Positions 34,801 through 45,563 of a stretch of DNA of 64,000 nucleotides are shown here, in pieces; within the stretch, counting starts at the first letter, position 1; each line of letters opens with the position of its first letter. The DNA is from Tillandsia leiboldiana. Its lineage: Eukaryota > Streptophyta > Magnoliopsida > Poales > Bromeliaceae. Under the pieces are notes generated by a model, which saw only the letters and a list, made by a program, of their open reading frames with translations, ran no database searches and was not told the DNA's origin. The stretch lies in NCBI GenBank assembly GCA_029204045.2, contig JAQNDB010000159.1, forward strand, positions 59,728-123,727. The letters run 5' to 3'. The position numbers were made by a program, and so were the translations under genes.

Positions 34801-35980
34801 GGTGCCGGTCAGACCGTGTTGGGTTCCGGTCATTTGGACAGTGGATATACTGAGTTCGAGAGATTGGTGACAGAGCAGGCAGTACCGGGTTTTATACCGG
34901 TTCATTCGATTGAGTTTATTTCGGTCAAATACTTTTATTGTTACACTCGTGCCTGGGGGCCGAGTGCAGACTGGTAGTTGAGTTTAGATCAGTGCTTGTA
35001 TTGTTGAGAGCCGTCTGGTTGACGGTGGTCCCGTGTTGTTGCGAGTACTTTGACCGCTGTGTGAGAGGTTGAGCATCATGATTCTATCCGTTCTGAGAGA
35101 GAGCGTGGATTTTGACCATAGCCTGCATGATCCTCTACTCGATAGCGAGTTAGTCCGTTTGGACACCCTACGTAATTCCGCCCGTCAGCGGGAGGTGGTT
35201 GTAGGTGGGCGCAGGTTTGACTGGACCAGGTGTGGCAGTCAGCTCGATTGGGTCGATGGTGCACTTCATGTGCTAGTGGTTGCATACCACTGTTTGGTTC
35301 TCCCCCTTTTAGCCTTTAGTTAGGGGCAGGGTAGCTGTTGATAGTCTCCAACTTACTCATTTCAGTCTTATGACTTGGGTTAGTTTTTGTCTCTTGAGGA
35401 CTTGGTGGGCAGACCGTCGGGTCTGGCGGTGGTACCCACTGAGAACTCCCTTTTTGGAGTAGTTCTCACACCCTTTGGGGGTTTTCCCCCCCTTTTTTTC
35501 TCTCCTCTCTTTGGTTGTGCAGAGTCTTAGCAGGTGTGGCCGGCTCTGCGGTTGTTGATCGTGGCGAGGGAGTCGCGAGCTAGATCCCTACCCGGCGTTG
35601 GAGAGTAGCGGTACCCTTCAGAGGAGATCATCTGTAGTTTAGTTGTTTCTTTTTCCTCTTTTGAGAGACTATTGTAGTGAGGATATTTTGTATTGAGAGA
35701 CTGTACACTGTTGTATATATTGGGGTTACCTCCCGGTTGGGTTTAGAGCTCGTACTTGAGGATATTGTATTATTATTATTTTTGGGAGGCAGACGGTGTT
35801 GTTTCATTTCCAGTTGTACAGTGATGGATTTTAGTTACAGCAGATTTTCATTTTTAGCTCTGATATCTGTTTAGTTATAGTACTTTTCTTGCAGGTAGGA
35901 CGCTTCGCCTATGCGGGTTGGCATAGGTGGCGGATCTGTTTGGCGGGCCCGGGTCGCAGTTTCGACCCCGGGGCGTGACA
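31834..35980 (+). repeat. Gypsy B 3' LTR
   Basis: 4147 bp, TGTGAGGACC...GGGGCGTGACA, parallel to 16498-20643 with about 24 scattered differences. G-box/ABRE array from 32383, TATA at 32860, 21-bp repeat at 34748-34831, hairpin at 35441-35467. Followed by target duplication cacag at 35981-35985. Confidence 0.93.
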
Positions 35981-35985
35981 CACAG

Positions 35986-38900
35986 CGCGCGCGGCGGGCA
36001 CGCGCGGTGCGCAGCGCGCGGCAGCAGCGGCTGTAGGGCGCGGCGAGCGAGCTCGGTTTTGGTGTCGGCGGGCTGTTTGCGCACGCCGAGGCACCGTGTG
36101 TTGCCCGGGCGTCGCATGGACTGTTTTGGGCGGTTTTGACTGGGTTTTTTCCCTTTTTGCGCTCACAGGACGACGTCACGTTGCGCGGTTTTCGGCGAAG
36201 CGCCGTGTGGAGCTCGCATCGAGTGCGCGGTAGAGATGATGTTGCAGTTGGCTCGAGGTGTTGGAGCTTGAGAGAGATGGAAATCCTTGTGTGTGCTGTG
36301 TGTAATTGGGCTTGGTGTGAGTGTGTACAGTGGGAGCAGGTTTTTAAATTGTGCTGAAGCTTGTGGGTAAGTGTTGTGGTGATGGACTTTTAGTAGCTGT
36401 GGGCCTTTGGAGTGTGTATGTGCTGCTTGTTGGTTATGTTGAGGGTGCTGTGAACTTATGGTTGGACGTAGGTAATTTGCTTATGAGAGCAAGTATATTT
36501 TTTTAGTTGACTTGTGGAGTGATGTGTGAAGTGGTTTAAGTATGTGAGCTCTAATTACTGTGTGCATGGAAGCATGTGGGTGATGGTTGGTGCTGAGTGT
36601 CTGTTGTGCAGGGGAATGTAAATTGAGTGTAATAAAGGAGGCAGGTGAAGCTTATGTACTGTGACTGGGTGGATTTAAATAACTGGGTTTGTGTGTGCAC
36701 ATACTTTTTAGTAAGGGGGGGAGTTGAATATTTGTGTAGGTGAACATTAATTAATTGTGTGCAATTGGAGCTTACAGAATAAATTATGTGAGTTTATGTG
36801 TTTGATTTGGGGTGGTTTTGGTGATGGAATTAATGGACAAAATTAGTGTATTTGTGTGTGTTGAGGATTACCTATTCTGGTATTGGGTTTGGAACCTTGT
36901 ATTAAAGGATTTATGTGAGAAGTGTATGTGAGCTGTGGACTTTAATTATTAGTATGCTTGGTACTTTGAGAAGCTGTAACTGATGGTGGACATGTTGTAT
37001 TTAGTAAGCTTGCTGTTGATGGTTAGTGGTGAAGTTGAGCCCTTGTCTGCACCGTAGTTTTGGCCGAGGAGTGAGCCGATTGCGCGCAGAATTTTTGTGA
37101 AGACTCGAGGGTAATTAAATAAGCTTCCGGGAATTTTTCCGGAATTTGCGACACGATTTTCGAGGGTTCGTCAGTTCGAGATCCCGACACTTCACCGACT
37201 TCAGCAATTGCCTGCGGAAAGCGTTCCAGGTGGGTTGGAATTTCTTCCAAAATTTGCGAAATACCCTTTAATGCTTCTGGATGCAGTTTGTTCATGTATA
37301 GAGTGCTATTTTTCACTATTACTAGATCTGATAGTTGCCTGGAATTTTCTGTAAAATTCATTGGAACCCCGGATCATTTTTAGCATACTCCTGATACTAT
37401 ATGACACTAGATTTCATATTTTGTTGGCATCATATTTGCACCTGGATCGCTTTAAAAATTGAGAAAGTCCGTTTTAAGGAAAATCGGCATTTTCAAAGTT
37501 GTTTTTAAATTATGAGTTCACCAGGGGTATGACATAGGTCCAGGTGGCCCGTTATGCTTGTATACTCGTGCCGGGGGGCCGAGTGGATTTTTAGAGATTT
37601 GTGAGATGAGTTTCTAGTGTCATGTGAGTGTGAGCTTTTTATTGGGATCGATGAGGTTTTCTAGATTATGGGTCGTACATATCAGATCTAGTTGGGGAGG
37701 TGGTTCTCCGACATAGCTGTGAGAGTGTTAGGCACTTCCTGATCGAGTCGTGGTGGGTTTTCCCGACTGAGTTGTGTCGTTTGAGCGTTTGAGTTTCCGA
37801 TCTATTTGATCGTGGGTCAAGCCTGCTATTGAGATATTTGACAGAGATACTTTGCTCGTGTGGGTCGCTCCCATCGAGCGCCACTCCGGAGTAGGCTTTA
37901 GACCGTGTTGGGTTCCGGTTAGACCGTGTTGGGTTCCGGTCAGACCGTGTTGGGTTCCGGTCAGACCGTGTTGGGTTCCGGTCATTTGGACAGTGGAGAT
38001 ACTGAGTTCGGGAGATTGATGACAGAGCAGGCAGTACCGGTTTTTACTGGTGGATTGATTGGGTTATCTTTGGTCAGGTACTTTTATTGTTGCACTCATG
38101 CCTGGGGGCTGAGGGGTGTCTTATAGCTGTGTTAGACCAGTGCTAGTGTTGTTGGGAACCGTGGGGTTTGACGGTGGTCCCGGATCATTGAGAGTACTTC
38201 GACCGTTGTGCGAGATGTGAGGAGCTTGAGTCCATTCCGTTCTGAGAGAGAGCGTGGATTTCGACTATAGCCTGCATGTGCCACTTTTCGATAGGGAGTT
38301 AGTCCGATTGGACACCCAACGTTGATATACTTGGGAGGCGCAGGCTTGACTGGACCCGATGTGGCAGTCAGCTCGATTGGGTCGATTGAGCACCTCGTGT
38401 GGGAGTGGTGTATGCATAGTACATTCTTAGATGAGTTTTCCTTTGAGCCTGGTACTGGAGGCATATTAGCAGTAGCGTGTGTATGCATATCATATTATTG
38501 GTAGAGTTTCTTGAGCTTTATGATTGAGACATGTTAGCTGTAGTTTTCTTTCAGCTTACCCATTATCTATCTGCATACCTATCTGTTTTGCCTCCAGTAG
38601 ACTTAGTGGGCATACCATGGATATTGGTGACGGTACCCACTGGGATCTACCTTCTGCAGTAGATCTCACACCCGCTGCGGTGACAGGTGTACCGAGGTTG
38701 CCGTTCCGGCTTAGCTCGCGCGGAGACAGCTGATCGAGGTGAGGACGTGGCCGACTAGTTCCTTACCAGCATTGAGAGTCCGAGGTAGATGTACCCGGTA
38801 TTTTTATGTTTTCACTTTTGTATTGGACATTCTGAGAGACTAGTGAGGATTTCATTCACTTTTATACCTGAGAGACTTTGTATTGAGATTTTACTTATAT

Positions 38901-39089
38901 CAGATGTTCAGTGGATTTCTGTAGCTATTAGTTTATTTTCAGCTCTGATACCACCCTAATCTGTCACGCCCCGGGGTCGAACTGCGACCCGGGCTCGCCA
39001 ACAGATCCGCTTCGTCTGTGCGGCAGTTTCCGCACAGACGGCGGATCTGTTGGCGAGCCCGGGTCGCAGTTCGACCCCGGGGCGTGACA
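35986..39089 (+). repeat. Gypsy A 3' LTR, second part
   Basis: Resumes the A LTR exactly where it broke at 16497 (cgcgcgcggcgggcac) and matches 4795-7883 of the 5' LTR. Contains the putative acceptor (about 36170), the 21-bp repeat (37900-37983), the hairpin (38644-38664) and the terminal palindrome (38962-39089). Followed by tattg (39090-39094), the duplication of the E target. Confidence 0.93.
38943..39089. repeat. Terminal palindrome of A 3' LTR with orphan antisense primer site
   Basis: The arms 38962-39089 mirror each other (tgtcacgccccgggg ... ccccggggcgtgaca). Just outside the left arm, 38943-38961 reads ctctgataccaccctaatc, the reverse complement of the internal primer-site region, but here it has no partner because the LTR ends at 39089. 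The core (ttcgtctgtgcgg-cagttt-ccgcacagacgg) is in the opposite orientation to that in the 5' LTR. Confidence 0.85.
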
Positions 39090-39094
39090 TATTG

Positions 39095-39481
39095 GGTGTA
39101 GACCGTGGATTCGGTCGGACATCGTGGATTTGACGTTGGACGCCGTGGATTCGGCGTGGGGCGCAGATCGTGGATTCGAGAAGCGTCGCGGAGCGAGCGG
39201 AGAAGATCCTCTAGGAGCGTATGGAAAAGGTTGAGTCGTAAGTGTGTACGGTAAATCACCTTGTACGTGTTTTAATTCTAGTGGATTTCTGCCGTGTTAT
39301 CGGTCCCGTGGTTTTTTACTCCGGTGATGGAGTTTTCCACGTAAAAATCTTGCGTGTTATTTTTATTTCCGCATTGGGTTTTTATCGCAACGATTTTTGA
39401 GTGTTTATACGTTTACACCTATTCACCCCCCTCTAGGTGTTTTTTTCCCCTATTTAGATCTACATTTCATATAACCCAACA
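39095..39481 (+). repeat. Copia E 5' LTR, second part
   Basis: Continues the E LTR after gypsy A. Holds the second half of the CGTGGATTCG array (39104-39178) and ends ...taacccaaca at 39481, directly before the primer site. Together with 2741-3641 it makes an LTR of about 1288 bp. Confidence 0.88.
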
Positions 39482-39483
39482 AG

Positions 39484-39498
39484 TGGTATCAGAGAGGG
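39484..39498 (+). other. Primer-binding site of copia E
   Basis: TGGTATCAGAGAGGG, two bases after the LTR end; the first 11 bases match the iMet-tRNA complement. Copia F has the identical 15-mer next to its 5' LTR (complement of about 45546-45560). Confidence 0.85.
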
Positions 39499-39514
39499 AA
39501 TAGGGTTGTGAACA

Positions 39515-40520
39515 ATGGTTGAAGGTGGAAACATCAATCGACCCCCTTTCTTTGATGGAACAAATTATGCGTACTGGAAAGTACGAATGAAAGCCTTTTT
39601 AATTTCCATCGACGAAAGGGTGTGGCAATCAATTGAATTAGGATGGTCTAATCCAACTGAAATTATCTCGGATGTTCGCACCTTAAAACCTAGGTCGAAA
39701 TGGACCAAGGAACAGTGAGATTCTTCTTCTTACAATGGCAAGGGAATTAATGCTATTTTTAATGCCTTATCTCAAACTGAATTCTCTCGCGTCTCGGCAT
39801 GTGAGGCTGCGAAAGAAATCTGGGATGTTCTTCAAGTTACACATGAGGGAACTAACCTCGTGAAGATTCAGAAACTGCAAATGCTTACGAGCAAGTTTGA
39901 CTCTATCTTGATGGCAGAAAATGAATCTTTCACGGACTACTATACACGATTGCAAGACATCGTAAACTCATGTGCTAACTTGGGAGAGAAGATTCCAGAA
40001 TTTAAGATTGTAAGAAAGATCTTAAGAACTCTTCCTGAATGATTTCGCCCAAAGGTTACAGCCATTAAAACTATTAAACACCCGGACGAAATACGTGTAG
40101 AAGAATTGGTTGGTTCATTACAAACTTATGAAATGACATTTACTACTAACAATTCTTCTGGAAAAGCATCCTCTTCTAAGTCTTCAGGTTATGCGTTGAA
40201 AACAACTAAGGAAGAAGACGCGGATACATCCTCCTCAGACGATGACGAGAACCTTTCTATGGAGGAATTTGAGAAGCAGCTCGCTCTCTTGACAAGGAAG
40301 TTTCGCCGCAACTTTCGAAGGGGTAATTCAAGTAAATTTCCATCCTTCGGAAAGTCGAACAAAGGCAAGGGTACTTCAAGCTACAAGTCAAGAAAGCAAG
40401 AGAACTTTTCAAAGGATAAGAAAAGTTCAGAGGGACAACTACAATGCTTCAAATGTCGAGGCTACGGCCACATTGCAACGGAGTGTCCCAACAAGTATCC
40501 GGCAAAGAAGAAGGCGATGC
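39515..40520 (+). pseudogene. Copia E gag, N-terminal part (two stops, then interrupted by F)
   Basis: Gag of the SIRE/Maximus type, forming the virus-like particle. It starts MVEGGNINRPPFFDGTNYAYW at 39515, a typical copia gag N-terminus, and parallels the gag of F. In-frame TGA codons are at 39716 and 40040; the second sits where F has an Arg CGG codon, consistent with C-to-T decay. A basic/serine-rich linker leads to zinc knuckle CX2CX4HX4C at about 40445-40486 (CFKCRGYGHIATEC). The frame is broken at 40520 by insertion of F (gatgc duplicated) and resumes at 46962. Not functional as it stands. Confidence 0.9.
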
Positions 40521-41913
40521 TGTAGAGTTATGAATCCCAGAAGGATCTAAATAGGTACTATCAAACAACTAGAGGGGGGGTGAATAGGTGTAATACTTAA
40601 AAACTCAATCTCAGTGCAAAATAAAAACCAATGCGGAAAATAAAAACAGCACACCGAGATATACGTGGAAACTCCAATCCAGGAGAAAAACCACGGGACC
40701 AACACGCAATAACAATCCACTAAGAATAGAAGAATAACAAGGTGATTACCGACTCCACGGACTCAACCCCTCCTTCAGCTTCTTCGGACCTTGCGCTGAC
40801 CGGTTGGATATCCACGCAATAACAATCCCTAAGAAAAGAAGAATAACAAGGTGATTACCGTCTCCACGGATTTAACCCCTCCTTCAATTTCTTGGACCTC
40901 GTGCTCCACCGATTTTGCACGCCCACTGCACACGTTCGAATCCACGAATGCCACTCGAATCCACGAGCACACGTTTCGAATCCACGAAACGCCTTTAGCA
41001 CACCGAATCCACGATGCCACGTCGAATCCACGACGCAAACTCAGTCGATAAGAATATTGACTTCGATGGTGATCCTTTGCTTAGATTATCAATGAGGAAC
41101 CGTAGAAGAAATCTCTAAGCAAAGATTAGATCAATTCGACAAAAGATATGTTCTTGAAAGAACCATCGAATTGACCTAAAAGAGGCAATAAAGAAGATCG
41201 ATAAAAACCTAGCCTCTAGGGTTGCTCTCAAGTGTTTTATAAATTGATCGGCCGTAGCTCCCACGTTTTTGAGAAACCCTAAATGTCTATTTATAGTTTA
41301 GAAACCTTTGGAAAGAGATAAGAATCAAAAACATACCTTATTTGGAAATTTTCAGGACGGCGATCCGGATCGGATTTACTGCGATCCGGATCGTCGTAAC
41401 GAGATTGACGATTCCAGAAAACCAAGGGTTCGGGATCCGGATTGCAAGGTCCGATCCGGATCGTTCATGCAATTCAGCAAAGTCCCATGTTCGGGATCCG
41501 GATCGGAATGGCCTAGGATCCGGATTGAAATTGCCAATGAACTAATACCCTTCGGGATCCGGATTGGATTATCTGATCCGGATCCTGAACATGCCCCATG
41601 TCCAGTTTTTGATTTTTATGCAATTAAAAATTCTTCCAAGTGTTTCTACACTATAAGAAAGTATTCGGATCACCACAATTATTTAGTTAAACATACCTGA
41701 TCCTCTTGAATACTTTCTTCTTGAGATTGATGTAACTGATCCACAATTCTTCAACTTCAATCTTCAAGACTCAAGACACTGAGTGCCAACTTGAGCTCTT
41801 GTTGAATCTTTTCTAAGTCTTTGATTGCTGATTGACAATTTGATCCCTTTAAGACTCCGACTCAACTCACTGACTTGACTCACGAAATATGCCAACACCA
41901 AAATGCCGTAACA
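40521..41913 (-). repeat. Copia F LTR (3' LTR in element sense)
   Basis: Plus-strand ends tgtagagtta...gccgtaaca; in element sense TGTTACGGC...CTCTACA. Carries a GATCCGGATC palindrome cluster (about 41361-41588), TATA box CTATAAATAG (complement of 41287-41296) and a CGAATCCACG array (about 40937-41034). It shares the start TGTTACGG and this architecture with the E LTR but is clearly diverged. Confidence 0.93.
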
Positions 41914-43567
41914 ATCTCCCCCTTTGGCAATTTCGTGACAAAACCCAAAAATACATAAAAGCGCTCAAGTCACTCATCTTAAACCAAAAAATCGAAACTC
42001 AATGTCATCACCAAAACATTGATTTTCTTTGCGTGAAAGATCCAATAAATACAAAATTACATTTGAACCAAACAGTCCTAGAACATACTCTATGACTTAG
42101 GACTTGGAGTCTTAAAGTGATGTAATTCCTGCAAAACAAAACTCCAAACAAAATCAAACGTCAGTCGTTAGAAATTAAAATCCTACATTTGATTCATCCT
42201 TTTGGTTCTTTTGTTTTTCCCAGCTCTTTCAACCTTTCTTTGTCTCCCCCTATCTTGAGCATCTCTAACATGTTCTCCATGTTCTTGAGCATCTATGTTC
42301 TCCCCCTTTGTGATACGATCATCATTTTCCGTTCTCCCCCATTTTTCAATTTTCGTTTCGTTTGTCCTCTCTTGATGATCTCATCTCCGTCATTTCTCTT
42401 CTCCCCCTTTTTGTCACAAATTGTCAAACAGTGAACATACTAGACAAAAGGAAATCACTAACAACATTAGTTCATGAAGAAAGAGAGATAAAAGCTCAGT
42501 TCCGGTATATAACAAAAATGCAGATTGCGTACCGGTACCAGAAAGCAAAAAATCAAATAATTTCTTGAAACAAATCCAGATTTTGAAATAATTGAATTAC
42601 CGATTTGTATTCCATCAGGAAAACAATTTAAGTGCTTTAAACAATGAATTCACACAGATGTCATTCAATCCAATTAATTTCACAAAATTAAAAAGATTTA
42701 CTCCAAAATCATGAAAAATAAAGGTAAAACATTATAAATCGTTTTTCATGTTATATTCATCAAACACAAGTCATCAAAAATAATCTTGAGATCCAAACTC
42801 TATCAAGATGTAACGGATTTACAAAGATGACTTACGGAGATTTCCAAATGACATCAATCTTGAATTTTACCCTTTCAAATTTGAGATAAGCACTAAAATA
42901 CCTAAGGGTGGCTCTTTGAGCATCTTTCAGCTATCCCACCTTATACCAACCAGGAGATTGTTCAAAATACGGGCTTTAAATTTAAATCTCCGAATGCTTC
43001 AACCAAACAAAATTTCATAAAAAAATTTTCAAGCATCCATAACATGTGGTAGCTTCACACATAGACCGGACGACCGGGGTGGCAGCTCTTTCCAACATGT
43101 GGTGGTAGTTTTCACACTCCTTTCCGATGTAACTCTTTCCACATCTTTTACAATTCATTTCATTACCCTTGTAAGAATGCAATCTCTTACGTGAAAGAAT
43201 TAAATCCCAAATTTTAGTCTATCGGTTGTCTCACATTTATCACAATGAATTCACACAACCGAGATAGATTAAGCATCTAAAGATCACACAAGATTTCTAA
43301 AATTTGATGCTTATAATATCAAAAACTCCTATAATGAAGTATCTTCAAGATTATGATTACGGAGTAAAGTTGATAATTCATATAAAATTACATTGGAGTG
43401 AATGAACGTGAAAACCCTTTTCATTCAATGCACTTGTTCGTTAAAAATCTTTTGTTCAAGATCAAAACATAAAACCAAGAGCATTGAAAAAAAAAACATG
43501 TAATGCACAGATTAAGAAAAATATGAAGGGAAAATCAATCAAAGCATTACATACAGTCAAAAGCTAT
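41914..43567 (-). other. Copia F 3' non-coding region with multiple polypurine tracts
   Basis: In element sense, after the gag stop: an A/T-rich stretch; a conserved block (about 42895-43165) shared with E; several purine runs of the form AAAGGGGGAGA (complements near 42240-42250, 42299-42310, 42399-42411); and the main polypurine tract next to the LTR (complement of about 41914-41926), preceded by TTTTGTCACGAAA. No coding capacity is evident. Confidence 0.75.
42895..43165 (-). other. Conserved non-coding block of copia F (shared with E)
   Basis: Reads in element sense 'gatgtggaaagagttacatc', 'gtgtgaaaactaccaccaca', 'ggaaagagct', 'cggtcgtccg', 'agctaccacatg', then 'ggttggtataaggtggg' and 'agatgctcaaagagccac'. 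The same words in the same order occur in E at about 51411-51690. It has no open frame and contains inverted words (catgtggtag/ctaccacatg), so a structured RNA or cis-acting signal is more likely than a gene. Confidence 0.65.
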
Positions 43568-45529
43568 TTAGAACTTAAGACAAGGAAAGATATCACCTTT
43601 CCGAATCCAAAATTGTCGAATTTTGGGTTGTCTTGATTCACTGTGGTCGGGAGTTGATAGCTTGGACTGTTGATCCACCTTAGGTCTTTGCCTCGCAGTG
43701 ATCCACTTGAATGATTGATGTCGTGGCTCGGACCTTTGGTGGGTTGAGTGAACTCCTTTGACTTGATGTGTCTTTTGATTCCGTTGAGTTCGCTCCGTAG
43801 ATGAAGTTGCCGAAGGACTCTTCTTTCTCTTTTTCGGGCAATTCTTCACCAAATGTCCTTCAAGTCCACATAAGTGACAAGTTCTTCCTTTCAATTTCAT
43901 TGTGGAACTTGAAGCATGCACAGTTTGGTCCTTTTTGAATCCCAAACCAACCTTGCTTGTTTGACCTAAACCGGACATACACTCAAGTTTCTTGGAATCG
44001 GTTGAAATCCTTTGTATGTCGGATTTAAGTTGATGAACTTGTTTGGTCAATGCTTGGTTGGTGACATGAATCTCCTCAAACTGTTTTTCTAGAAAACCAA
44101 TCTTGTCCATATATGATTTAGCGTTTGTCTCCGATTGGTTTAGCTTTTCTTGGAGGATTTTATTGTTATTCAATAAACGTCCTTGTTCCTCCTCGAGATC
44201 ATAAAGTTTGATCTTTAAAGTATGATTTTCGTCTTGATTCTCAAGTCGTTGCTTCCTCAACTTCTTGATATGCTTGGCCATCTTCTTAGATTCCGCAAGA
44301 AGTTGTTGATATGCCTCAACGAGTTCTTCCTCGTCCGACTCCCCCTCACTTGATGACTCTCCGCCGGATGTTGATGTTTCATGCAAAATCAAAGGAATAG
44401 AGTCAGTGATTAAAGATGATAAGCAACCATTAGAAGAGGGAATATGAGAGGCATGAGAGGCAACAACTTTTCCCTCTTTACTTGAGGTCGATTCATTAGA
44501 AGTAGAATCGTCCCAAGTTATTGCTTGCAAAGCCCTCTTTTTATATGATTTCGGAGAAGGACAATCCGTTGAAAAATGGCCGTAGCCTTTGCATCGATAG
44601 CATTGGATTTCCCCTTCGAAATTATCTTTCTCTTTTTCTTTAGAGGGTTTTGCAAAGCTTTTGAGATTAGAGGATTTAGAACCCAATGATCCTTTAGATA
44701 GTTTCGTGGATGAAGATCCATCGGTTCGATTCTTCCAAAATTTCCGACGAAATTTCTTTGTGATCCGCGCCAATTGTTCTTCAAAATCGGCAAAAGAGAT
44801 TTCATCGTCAGAACTTGATTCGCTATCTTCTTCCTTTGTTGATTTGAATGCAATACCTGTAAGCTTAGAAGAAGACTTGGAAGAAACTTGATTAGTAGGA
44901 AAAGTCATTTCATAAGTTTGCAAAGCACCTACTAATTCCTCTACTCTCATCTCATCCGGATGACTAACGGTTTCAATGGCGGTAACCTTTGCCCTAAACC
45001 GTTCCGGAAGAGTCCGAAGTATCTTTCTTACAATTTTCGACTCCGGAATCTTTTCTCCTAAATTAGCACAAGTATTGATTACATCTTGAAGTCTAGTGTA
45101 ATAATCTGTAAACAATTCATGCTCTTCCATATGAATAGAGTCAAATTGACTTGTAAGCATCTGGAGCTTTTGAATTTTTATAAGATTAGTACCCTCATGT
45201 GTAATTTTGATAATATCCCAAATTTCCTTTGCGGTTTCACACGCGGAAATTCGTGTAAATTCAGTCGAGGAAAGAGAATTATATAAAGCGTTCATACCTT
45301 TCCCATTGTAAGAAGATCTTTCGAATTCCTCTTTGGACCATCTAGAGCGAGGTTTTGGGGTAGTAGAATTTCCTACTTCCTCAACAGGATGCACCCAACC
45401 GTATTCCACGGATTGCCATACCCGCTCATCAATTGCGATGAGAAAAGCTCTCATCCGCACTTTCCAATAAGCATAATTGGTCCCATCAAAAAGAGGAGGT
45501 CTATAAATATTACCACTTTCACCCATCAT
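43568..45529 (-). CDS. gag: Copia F Gag (intact, about 650 aa)
   Basis: Complete open frame for a Sirevirus-type Gag, expected to assemble virus-like particles and bind the element RNA. Translation probably starts at the ATG at 45529 or the next one at 45526, giving M(M)GESGNIYRPPLFDG, which aligns with the E gag start; the upstream extension has no ATG. Features in order: copia gag N-terminal domain (about residues 1-210), acidic-serine segment, basic linker, zinc knuckle CYRCKGYGHFSTDC (about 310), acidic segment, a long Leu/Gln/Lys coiled coil (about 400-530), a second zinc knuckle CHLCGLEGHLVKNC (about 550) and a basic tail ending RKGDIFPCLKF. In E the same 'RKGEIYPCL' leads straight into protease, so here the frame stops at the gag-protease junction. 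No stops or shifts were found. Confidence 0.92.
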   Translation of the reverse strand: MMGESGNIYRPPLFDGTNYAYWKVRMRAFLIAIDERVWQSVEYGWVHPVEEVGNSTTPKPRSRWSKEEFERSSYNGKGMNALYNSLSSTEFTRISACETAKEIWDIIKITHEGTNLIKIQKLQMLTSQFDSIHMEEHELFTDYYTRLQDVINTCANLGEKIPESKIVRKILRTLPERFRAKVTAIETVSHPDEMRVEELVGALQTYEMTFPTNQVSSKSSSKLTGIAFKSTKEEDSESSSDDEISFADFEEQLARITKKFRRKFWKNRTDGSSSTKLSKGSLGSKSSNLKSFAKPSKEKEKDNFEGEIQCYRCKGYGHFSTDCPSPKSYKKRALQAITWDDSTSNESTSSKEGKVVASHASHIPSSNGCLSSLITDSIPLILHETSTSGGESSSEGESDEEELVEAYQQLLAESKKMAKHIKKLRKQRLENQDENHTLKIKLYDLEEEQGRLLNNNKILQEKLNQSETNAKSYMDKIGFLEKQFEEIHVTNQALTKQVHQLKSDIQRISTDSKKLECMSGLGQTSKVGLGFKKDQTVHASSSTMKLKGRTCHLCGLEGHLVKNCPKKRKKSPSATSSTERTQRNQKTHQVKGVHSTHQRSEPRHQSFKWITARQRPKVDQQSKLSTPDHSESRQPKIRQFWIRKGDIFPCLKF

Positions 45530-45545
45530 GATAGATAAACCTAAA

Positions 45546-45560
45546 ACCCTCTCTGATACC
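45546..45560 (-). other. Primer-binding site of copia F
   Basis: Minus strand reads TGGTATCAGAGAGGG next to the LTR boundary at 45564; identical to the E primer site. Confidence 0.85.
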
Positions 45561-45563
45561 AAT

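Larger units (their letters stand above)
16498..35980 (+). mobile_element. Gypsy element B (Tekay-like, non-autonomous, LARD-like)
   Basis: TGTGAGGACC...GGGGCGTGACA with target duplication cacag. 5' LTR 16498-20643 (4146 bp), 3' LTR 31834-35980 (4147 bp), which differ by roughly two dozen changes by eye (about 0.6%). Internal DNA is only 20644-21287 + 29064-31833 (3.4 kb) and is a gag-pol relic. Element C is inserted near the start of the internal region. Size and structure resemble the LARD class of non-autonomous elements (long LTR, short non-coding interior). Confidence 0.92.
3642..39089 (+). mobile_element. Gypsy element A (Tekay-like, non-autonomous, LARD-like)
   Basis: Runs from TGTAGAATAC at 3642 to GGGGCGTGACA at 39089, with target duplication tattg on both sides. 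5' LTR 3642-7883 (4242 bp); 3' LTR 15355-16497 + 35986-39089 (about 4247 bp); internal region 7884-10475 + 14652-15354 (about 3.3 kb). The LTRs are nearly identical, but the internal region is a scrambled relic of gag-pol full of stops that lacks most of RNase H and integrase. It was therefore probably already defective when it last moved. It hosts solo LTR D (internal) and element B (3' LTR). Confidence 0.9.

Noticed and set aside
41889..42568. Short open frames on the plus strand in the F non-coding region
   Set aside because: They lie antisense in A/T- and CT-rich DNA formed by the complement of the polypurine tracts; no motifs.
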